A stretch of 10,892 nucleotides of DNA from Bacteroidales bacterium UBA1199 (lineage in GTDB: Bacteria > Bacteroidota > Bacteroidia > Bacteroidales > UBA932). This document shows positions 6,750 to 10,892 of this stretch, one piece after another. Where the stretch lies: positions 75,738 to 86,629 of the forward strand of contig DBXZ01000063.1 in assembly GCA_002309795.1 (NCBI GenBank), given 5' to 3'. The notes under the pieces are model-generated. The model did not search any database. It saw only the letters and a list, made by a program, of their open reading frames with translations, and was not told the origin of the DNA. The position numbers and the translations under genes were made by a program. Every line of letters begins with the position of its first letter. The stretch's first letter is position 1.

Positions 6750-8219
6750 ATGACCCCGCTTTCGATCTTTACCATTGACATTCTCTCCGAAAACCTGTTG
6801 CTGCTGGTTGCACTGATGATTTTTGCCGCGCTTTTCGTGGCCAAGGTGGGCAGCAAGCTGGGCGCGCCTTCCCTGCTGCTCTTCCTCGTGCTGGGCATGC
6901 TGGCCGGACCGGATGTGCTGGGTCTGCGTTTCGACGATTACCATCTCGCTGAATCGATCGGCCATTTCGCCATGTCCGTCATTCTTTTCACCGCCGGCCT
7001 GGAGACCTCGCTCTCGGCCACCAAGCCGGTCTGGCGACAGGGCGTGATGCTCTCTTCCGCAGGCGTACTGCTGACCGTGCTGATCACCGGCTCGTTGCTC
7101 ACCGTATCGGGGATGCCCATCCTGACCTGCTTCCTGATGGCGGCCATTCTGAGTTCCACGGATTCGGCTTCCGTCTTTTCCGTGCTCGAAGGCAAGAAGT
7201 TGCGCCTGCGCGAGAATCTGGGCCCGATGCTGGAGTTCGAATCCGGTAGCAACGACCCGATTGCGCTGACGCTCACGGCCGTGATGGTGGAGGTCATCGC
7301 TTCGCCACCGATCCCCGGTCGGGGCACCTGGGCCATAGCGGGGACGGGAATCCTCATGATTCTGTTGCAGGTGGCAGTCGGACTGGCGGCCGGATTTCTG
7401 GTCGGATACGGCGGCCGCTGGCTCCTGAGAAAACTTCAATTCTCAAATTTTGCCCTGACGGCCATCCTGATCCTCAGCCTCGGGTTCTTTGCGAACGGCC
7501 TCGCCCAGCTGGTCTCAGGCAACGGCCTGCTGGCCACCTATATCGCGGCCCTGATTATCGGCAACAAGGTGAAGCTTCAGAATAAGAAAGACATCAGGAC
7601 CTTCTTCGAAGGCATCACCTGGCTGATGCAGCTGATGATGTTTATGTTGCTGGGTCTGCTGGCCCATCCTTCGCAGATGCTGCCGATGATTCTGCCGGCC
7701 CTTGTCGTTTGCCTGTTCATGGTTTTCGTGAGCCGCCCGCTCAGCGTTTTCCTCTGCACGCTTCCGTTCAAGGGTCTCTCTTCCCGGGCGAAAGCCTTCA
7801 CCTCTTGGGTAGGGCTCAAGGGCGCGGGACCGATTCTCTTTGCGCTCTATGTGATGATTCACGGCTCGCACGCTTCCTCCGAGACGTTCAGCTTCGTCTT
7901 CCTGATCACGCTCTTCTCCCTGATGCTGCAGGGCGGCACGCTGAGCTGGATGGCGCGCAAACTGAAGGTGAGCTACGAAGAGGCTCCGGCCGTTGAAACC
8001 TTCGGCATGGAGGTCCCGGAAGAGATGGGCATGATGCGCGACCACGTCGTCACCGACGAAGACCTCGCCGCCGGCTCCACCCTCCGCGACATGAATCTGC
8101 CCCACGGCATCCGTGTGATGATGGTCCGCCGCGACGACCGATTCCTGGTCCCCCACGGCAGCATGACCCTCGAGGCGGGCGACCACCTCGTCATCATCGT
8201 CGGCGACTCCGACGACTAA
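6750..8219 (+). CDS. CPA1-family K+(Na+)/H+ antiporter with RCK-C (TrkA_C) tail
   Basis: Inner-membrane cation:proton antiporter, NhaP2/CvrA-like, 489 residues. About twelve hydrophobic segments span residues 15-400. LLLFLVLGMLAGPDVLGL and ILFTAGLETSL are typical of the first helices. The ion-binding region shows STDSASVFSVL (D138) and ESGSNDPIAL (ND at 168-169), the asparagine-aspartate signature of CPA1. GLKGAGPILFA lies late in the transport domain. Residues of about 410-487 form a soluble RCK-C domain (TLRDMNLPHGIRVMMVRRDD, then GDHLVIIVG) that in this family senses a ligand and gates transport. E. coli NhaP2 is longer (about 580, with an extra CorC/HlyC-type domain), which is absent here. 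It is the last gene of the plus-strand cluster. The transported cation, K+ or Na+, cannot be decided from sequence. Confidence 0.92.
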   Translation: MTPLSIFTIDILSENLLLLVALMIFAALFVAKVGSKLGAPSLLLFLVLGMLAGPDVLGLRFDDYHLAESIGHFAMSVILFTAGLETSLSATKPVWRQGVMLSSAGVLLTVLITGSLLTVSGMPILTCFLMAAILSSTDSASVFSVLEGKKLRLRENLGPMLEFESGSNDPIALTLTAVMVEVIASPPIPGRGTWAIAGTGILMILLQVAVGLAAGFLVGYGGRWLLRKLQFSNFALTAILILSLGFFANGLAQLVSGNGLLATYIAALIIGNKVKLQNKKDIRTFFEGITWLMQLMMFMLLGLLAHPSQMLPMILPALVVCLFMVFVSRPLSVFLCTLPFKGLSSRAKAFTSWVGLKGAGPILFALYVMIHGSHASSETFSFVFLITLFSLMLQGGTLSWMARKLKVSYEEAPAVETFGMEVPEEMGMMRDHVVTDEDLAAGSTLRDMNLPHGIRVMMVRRDDRFLVPHGSMTLEAGDHLVIIVGDSDD

Positions 8220-8221
8220 TC

Positions 8222-8273
8222 CCCTCCGCCGCCCTCCGCCGCTCTCAGACCCCAGACCTCAGCCCTCAGCCCC
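8222..8273. repeat. Short tandem arrays: 10-bp x2 and 7-bp x4
   Basis: CCCTCCGCCG occurs twice in tandem (8222-8231, 8232-8241). Four 7-bp units follow: CAGACCC, CAGACCT, CAGCCCT, CAGCCCC (8246-8273). The array starts two bases after the antiporter stop codon and ends just before the first large repeat element. Strand bias is strong (C on the plus strand, almost no G in the second array). It looks like a slippage-prone edge of the repeat region. Confidence 0.8.
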
Positions 8274-8274
8274 C

Positions 8275-8566
8275 TCGCCAAAGTGAAGCACACGGATATG
8301 TTCCGCAGTGGGCTACAGCTGTAGTGACTGTGCTTCAAGGCCCGAAATCGGCCTCTCAAGCACGTTGATATCCTCTGCAGTACTCTAGAATGAGGGTGTG
8401 TATGCCTCACTTTGGCGAAATCCCCCGCCGATCTCCGCGGCCCGATGAAATGCTACTCGTCGTGGCACATAACTGTCTGTAATTCAACAAGAACGTAATA
8501 ATCGGTCAGTATATTCTGCTGAACGATTATCATTATTTGTCTAATGCTCAATCACTTAGATGCCAC
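8275..8566 (+). repeat. Composite repeat element, copy 1 (292 bp)
   Basis: The 144-bp module 8275-8418 is bounded by perfect 12-bp inverted ends (TCGCCAAAGTGA at 8275-8286, TCACTTTGGCGA at 8407-8418; with two mismatches the match extends to 19 bp). Inside are two halves about 72 bp apart that resemble each other (20 of 29 positions around AAGCAC...GATAT...GCAGT at 8286 and 8358), a 9-bp inverted repeat TGAAGCACA/TGTGCTTCA (8284-8292, 8329-8337) and the palindrome CTACAGCTGTAG (8313-8324). Positions 8408-8446 are identical to 8864-8902 in copy 2. The tail can fold as an outer stem GTGGCA/TGCCAC (8462-8467, 8561-8566) plus TAA/TTA, and a central 12-pair hairpin with one mismatch at 8498-8530. 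It encodes nothing recognisable. Orientation is arbitrary. Confidence 0.85.
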
Positions 8567-8670
8567 GCAAATAACCGTTCCAAGTTTGTGTAAAAGGAAA
8601 TCCTGTCGCCCAACGTGTTGAGGCTCGCTTCCGCAGATAGGTGGCAGAAGTGCCTCCCCAAAAAAGCCGA

Positions 8671-8712
8671 CGCGCGTATCGCGCGCCGGAATCCCGGCGG
8701 GTCCATCCCGCC
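8671..8712. repeat. Pair of GC-rich hairpins in the spacer between repeat copies
   Basis: CGCGCG/CGCGCG with a 3-base TAT loop (8671-8685) is followed by GGCGGG/CCCGCC with a 5-base loop (8696-8712). A TTTTT run lies at 8718-8722, six bases after the second stem. The second hairpin plus T-run is only loosely terminator-like for plus-strand transcripts, because the T-run is displaced by ACCGC. A weaker hairpin GGCA-GAAG-TGCC sits just upstream, near 8643-8654. Confidence 0.55.
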
Positions 8713-8730
8713 ACCGCTTTTTCTGGCCTT

Positions 8731-9022
8731 TCGCCAAACTCGCGGCGGCCTACCCTCAAACCAGACCCCTGCAGGACACATCGTTCGCCGCGACAGCCCG
8801 TAATCGACCCTTCGCGGCCGCCCACCCAAACTCCAGGCCCCTGCAAGGCCCATTGCCCGCCGCCACTTTGGCGAAATCCCCCGCCGATCTCCGCGGCCCG
8901 ATAAGATGCTCCTTGCTGTGGCAGGTAACTAGCTAGTAATCAGAAAGAACACGAAAATCGGTCAGCTGTTTTTGCTGACCGATTATTGCGTTTTCGTTGA
9001 GTGTCAATGAGTTAGCCGCCAC
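8731..9022 (+). repeat. Composite repeat element, copy 2 (292 bp)
   Basis: Lies exactly 456 bp after copy 1 and has the same length throughout, so the two align without gaps. The module 8731-8874 has inverted ends TCGCCAAA/TTTGGCGA; with flanking bases the match runs about 22 bp with three mismatches. Two internal halves 72 bp apart match at 24 of 32 positions (8763-8794 against 8835-8866). Interior sequence differs strongly from copy 1 except for a central GCCCGnAATCGnCC shared at the same offset. The next 39 bp are identical to copy 1; the following 120 bp match at about 78 positions by eye. The tail folds with outer pairs GTGGC/GCCAC and TAACT/AGTTA (8926-8930, 9010-9014) and a perfect 11-bp hairpin AATCGGTCAGC/GCTGACCGATT (8956-8984, loop of 7). 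Confidence 0.85.
8956..8984 (-). terminator. Conserved repeat hairpin, possibly acting as prfA terminator
   Basis: The perfect 11-bp stem of copy 2 lies about 95 nt downstream of the prfA stop. Read on the minus strand, the stem ends in GATT followed by TT, giving a run of four T before CG. This would be a weak Rho-independent terminator. The same stem recurs in copy 1, so termination may be secondary to some other role of the repeat. Confidence 0.3.
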
Positions 9023-9039
9023 GGGCCGCCACGGGCGGC
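9016..9039. repeat. 10-bp tandem duplication and GC-rich hairpin near prfA 3' end
   Basis: CCGCCACGGG occurs twice in tandem (9016-9025, 9026-9035). The junction with the following CGGCGGG forms GCCGCC-acg-GGCGGC (9025-9039), a 6-bp stem with a 3-base loop, about 40 nt beyond the prfA stop codon on the minus strand. No U-run follows on that strand, so it is not a standard terminator, although it could shield the 3' end of the prfA transcript. Confidence 0.55.
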
Positions 9040-9077
9040 GGGTGAAGACGGGCGCCTGAAGAGATGCTCTGCCGAAA

Positions 9078-10163
9078 TTACTCGCCGGCTGCCTTGAGAC
9101 GTTCGGCGTTCTCGGCTATCTGGAGCTGGTCGATCACCTCCTGAATGTCGCCGTCCATGAAGACGGGGAGGTTGTACATCGTGTAGTTGATGCGGTGGTC
9201 CGTCACGCGTGACTGCGGATAGTTGTAGGTGCGGATCTTGGCGCTGCGGTCACCGGTGGAGACCATGGTCTTGCGCTGCGCGGTGATGTCGTTCAGATAC
9301 TTCTCGTATTCCAGATTGTAGAGGCGCGTGCGGAGTTCCTGCATGGCCTTGTCGAAGTTCTTCAGCTGGGAGCGCTCGTCCTGGCACTGGACCACGATGC
9401 CCGAAGGGATGTGGGTCAGACGGATGGCGGAGTAGGTGGTGTTGACGCACTGTCCGCCCGGGCCGGATGAGCAGAAAGTATCCTTGCGGACATCCTTCAT
9501 GTCAATCTGCACGTCGAACTCGTCGGCCTCCGGCAGCACCACGACGGATGCGGCGGAGGTATGCACGCGGCCCTGGGTCTCCGTCTGCGGCACGCGCTGC
9601 ACGCGGTGCACGCCGCTCTCGTATTTGAGCGTGCCGTACACCTTTTCGCCGGACACCTTGCAGACAATCTCCTTGTAGCCGCCGGCAGCACCTTCGCTCT
9701 GGCTGTTGATCTCCATCTTCCAGCCCTTGCGCTCGAAATACTTGGAGTACATGCGGAAAAGGTCGCCGGCAAAGATGGCGGCTTCGTCGCCGCCGGTACC
9801 GCCGCGGATCTCAAGGATTGCATTCTTGCTGTCCTGCGGGTCGGCCGGAATCAGCAGCAGGCGGATCTCCTCTTCCAGTGCGGGAAGTTTCTCTTCCAGT
9901 TCCGCAGCCTCTTCCTTGGCCATTTCGCGCAGATCCTCGTCCTTCTCGTTCAGGAGAATCTCCTTGGCTCCGGAGAGGTCGCCCAGCAGCTTCTTGTAGC
10001 GGGCGCCGGCCTCGATGATCGGCTCCAGCTCCTTGTAATCCTTGTTGAGCTGGACATAGCGCTTCATGTCGGCAATGACCTCCGGGTCGGCGATCTGCCG
10101 GGCAATCGATTCGTATTTTTCACGCAAGCCTTCCAGCTTGTCGAGCAAGGTGTTCTCTGCCAT
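9078..10163 (-). CDS. prfA: Peptide chain release factor 1
   Basis: Recognises UAA and UAG in the ribosomal A site and triggers peptide release. The 361 residues are the normal length. The N-terminal coiled-coil domain spans about 1-100. [11 protein letters not shown] (121-131) is the class I release-factor signature. The stop-codon recognition tripeptide region is [14 protein letters not shown], with PQT at 192-194 in the PxT position. The catalytic GGQ is at 236-238 within [10 protein letters not shown]; the residue after GGQ is Cys, where His or Ser is usual. The start [10 protein letters not shown] at 10163 is chosen over a longer in-frame start at 10253 because AAGGAG lies 5 nt upstream and the promoter -7 box falls inside the longer version. 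The PxT motif (not SPF) separates it from RF2. It is divergent from rpsA and convergent with the antiporter gene. Confidence 0.97.
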   Translation of the reverse strand: MAENTLLDKLEGLREKYESIARQIADPEVIADMKRYVQLNKDYKELEPIIEAGARYKKLLGDLSGAKEILLNEKDEDLREMAKEEAAELEEKLPALEEEIRLLLIPADPQDSKNAILEIRGGTGGDEAAIFAGDLFRMYSKYFERKGWKMEINSQSEGAAGGYKEIVCKVSGEKVYGTLKYESGVHRVQRVPQTETQGRVHTSAASVVVLPEADEFDVQIDMKDVRKDTFCSSGPGGQCVNTTYSAIRLTHIPSGIVVQCQDERSQLKNFDKAMQELRTRLYNLEYEKYLNDITAQRKTMVSTGDRSAKIRTYNYPQSRVTDHRINYTMYNLPVFMDGDIQEVIDQLQIAENAERLKAAGE

Positions 10164-10168
10164 AGTAT

Positions 10169-10174
10169 CTCCTT
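10169..10174 (-). promoter_or_regulatory. Strong Shine-Dalgarno site of prfA
   Basis: AAGGAG on the minus strand sits 5 nt before the prfA ATG. Good Shine-Dalgarno sites are rare in Bacteroidetes, so this one is notable, and it fixes the start at 10163. Confidence 0.75.
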
Positions 10175-10195
10175 CGTTCTCTGTGATTGGGGACG

Positions 10196-10203
10196 CAAAG
10201 GTA
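10196..10203 (-). promoter_or_regulatory. prfA promoter -7 box (TACCTTTG)
   Basis: TACCTTTG on the minus strand is a full match to TAnnTTTG and is identical to the rpsA box on the other strand. No clear TTG lies 19-21 nt upstream; that stretch is rich in A and T runs. Transcription would start near 10189, giving a leader of about 26 nt that contains the Shine-Dalgarno site. Confidence 0.55.
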
Positions 10204-10242
10204 ATAAAAAAAGCGAAGTGGCGGTTTTTTTGTCCTAAACTC

Positions 10243-10272
10243 TTGCAGAACAAAGAAATAGTTGTACCTTTG
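10243..10272 (+). promoter_or_regulatory. Bacteroidetes-type promoter of rpsA
   Basis: TTG at 10243-10245 and TACCTTTG at 10265-10272 are separated by 19 nt, the expected spacing for the primary sigma factor of this phylum. Transcription should start near 10279, leaving a leader of about 60 nt before the rpsA ATG. Confidence 0.75.
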
Positions 10273-10277
10273 CATTC

Positions 10278-10290
10278 CCCCGCGCAGGGG
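10278..10290 (+). promoter_or_regulatory. Small hairpin at the 5' end of the rpsA leader
   Basis: CCCC-gcgca-GGGG forms a 4-bp stem right at the predicted transcription start. It could protect the mRNA end or take part in autoregulation by S1, but only the stem itself is visible. The rest of the leader is AU-rich with no Shine-Dalgarno site, as expected for an S1-dependent message. Confidence 0.35.
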
Positions 10291-10338
10291 TACTTTACAA
10301 ATATTGTCTAACTACTTATTGCTTAACAAGTTACAGAA

Positions 10339-10892
10339 ATGGCAAAAGAAATTGAAAACGAAATCGTGGAAGAGGTGGCAGCTCAGCCGCAGGCAGAGGT
10401 GGTCGCTGAACCCGCAGAGGAACCGGTAAAGGTTGCTCCCAAGCAGAAAAAAACCAACGCATCCGCAGACAACGCAACGTTCGACTGGGAAGCATTTGAA
10501 AACGACGGCTTCAACGCAGCCGACAAGAAGGCTACCGAAGAGAGCTACAGCCAGACGCTTTCCCGCGTCGCTGAGAACGAAGTGGTCGAAGGTACCGTCG
10601 TCGCTCTCAACAAGCGCGAAGTGATCGTCAACATCGGCTACAAGAGCGAAGGTGTTGTCAGCATCAACGAATTCCGCTACAATCCGGAACTCGCGGTCGG
10701 CGACAAGGTCGACGTCTTCGTCGAGAACGCAGAGGACCGCAAGGGCCAGCTGATTCTCTCCCACAAACGTGCACGTTCCCTCAAGTCCTGGGATCGCGTG
10801 AACGAAGCATACGAAAAAGACGAAATCGTGAAGGGTTACATCAAGTGCCGCACCAAGGGCGGTATGATCGTCGATGTATTCGGCATCGAGGC
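10339..10892 (+). CDS. rpsA: 30S ribosomal protein S1, N-terminal part, cut by window edge
   Basis: RNA-binding protein of the small subunit that helps load mRNAs lacking a strong Shine-Dalgarno site. The first 184 residues are visible. An acidic, low-complexity N-terminal region (1-45, rich in E, V, A and K) precedes FDWEAFENDGF at 48-58, as in Bacteroidetes S1 proteins. The first S1/OB domain covers about 80-145 (VVEGTVVALNKREVIVNIGY, then EGVVSINEF, then GQLILSHKRA). A second begins at about 163 (VKGYIKCRTKGGMIVDVFGI) and runs off the window. The ATG at 10339 is the first possible start after a good promoter and gives MAKEIENEIV. The codon pattern is strongly biased, as expected for a highly expressed gene. 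Confidence 0.95.
   Translation, partial: MAKEIENEIVEEVAAQPQAEVVAEPAEEPVKVAPKQKKTNASADNATFDWEAFENDGFNAADKKATEESYSQTLSRVAENEVVEGTVVALNKREVIVNIGYKSEGVVSINEFRYNPELAVGDKVDVFVENAEDRKGQLILSHKRARSLKSWDRVNEAYEKDEIVKGYIKCRTKGGMIVDVFGIE

Larger units (their letters stand above)
8220..9077. other. 858-bp gene-free, repeat-rich region between convergent genes
   Basis: No open frame here resembles a protein. The short open frames on both strands are GC-driven, disagree between the repeat copies and lack promoters. The stretch holds two short tandem arrays (8222-8273), two copies of a 292-bp element (8275-8566, 8731-9022), a 164-bp hairpin-rich spacer between them (8567-8730) and a GC-rich hairpin near the prfA end (9025-9039). 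It receives transcripts from both sides, the antiporter from the left and prfA from the right. No classical stem plus U-run terminator is obvious. Confidence 0.8.

Noticed and set aside
8548..8853. Open frames of 60-100 codons on the minus strand across the repeat spacer and copy 2
   Set aside because: Three overlapping frames are open at once, a GC effect. Compositions are dominated by R, G and W. The frame equivalent to the one open over copy 1 is not open over the whole of copy 2, and no start signal or family resemblance is visible.
8275..8874. Protein-coding repeats, because 72 and 456 are multiples of three
   Set aside because: No frame is open across both copies, and the differences show no third-position bias that I can see.
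8275..9022. CRISPR array
   Set aside because: There are only two long units 456 bp apart with diverged sequence, no short repeat-spacer rhythm and no cas gene.
8918..9022. Integron attC-like site (TAACT...AGTTA flanking an imperfect palindrome)
   Set aside because: The core sites do not fit RYYYAAC and GTTRRRY, copy 1 lacks the GTT, and there is no integrase or cassette gene nearby.
8275..9022. Diversity-generating retroelement template/variable repeat pair
   Set aside because: Differences are not confined to adenines, neither copy lies at the end of a gene, and no reverse transcriptase is present.
10164..10253. 30-residue N-terminal extension of release factor 1
   Set aside because: It would include the -7 box and the Shine-Dalgarno site, and the family starts at [10 protein letters not shown].

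Overview
The window reads as a piece of chromosome from a GC-rich member of the Bacteroidetes, most likely Bacteroidales. The evidence is the promoter -7 boxes of the form TAnnTTTG, the near absence of Shine-Dalgarno sequences (prfA is an exception), a DUF3822-type gene beside rsmD, a Bacteroidales-type hypothetical protein ending in NNNAGNWE, FKBP-like lipoproteins and a GPGGQ-type release factor 1. The genus cannot be fixed from sequence reading alone.

Layout. Positions 1-2597 are a minus-strand cluster: membrane-anchored conserved hypothetical -> DUF3822-like protein -> rsmD (16S rRNA methyltransferase) -> serS (seryl-tRNA synthetase, cut by the left edge). The first three genes overlap by 1 and 4 nt. 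serS follows after 47 nt and may have its own promoter. A roughly 100-bp AT-rich divergent promoter region (2598-2699) separates this cluster from a plus-strand one.

Positions 2700-8219 are a compact plus-strand cluster: DHH/DHHA1 phosphoesterase (NrnA-like) -> two FKBP-like lipoproteins -> MazG NTP pyrophosphohydrolase -> TcdA-like tRNA-modifying E1 enzyme -> CPA1-type K+/Na+:H+ antiporter. Junctions range from an 11-nt overlap to a 6-nt gap, so it looks like one operon mixing nucleotide clean-up, envelope lipoproteins, tRNA modification and ion homeostasis.

Positions 8220-9077 hold no credible gene. This 858-bp stretch lies between two convergent transcription units and is dense in repeats. 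It contains short tandem repeats and two copies (8275-8566 and 8731-9022, offset exactly 456 bp) of a 292-bp composite element. Each copy has a 144-bp module made of two roughly 72-bp subrepeats bounded by inverted TCGCCAAA/TTTGGCGA ends, then a 39-bp block identical in both copies, then a 120-bp tail predicted to fold into a long stem with a conserved central hairpin. I do not recognise this element, and it is the most interesting thing in the window.

Positions 9078-10892 hold prfA (peptide chain release factor 1, minus strand) and the start of rpsA (ribosomal protein S1, plus strand, cut by the right edge), divergently transcribed from clear Bacteroidetes-type promoters. Apart from the repeat region, the window is housekeeping chromosome, with no sign of a phage, an insertion-sequence transposase, a CRISPR array or a defence system.
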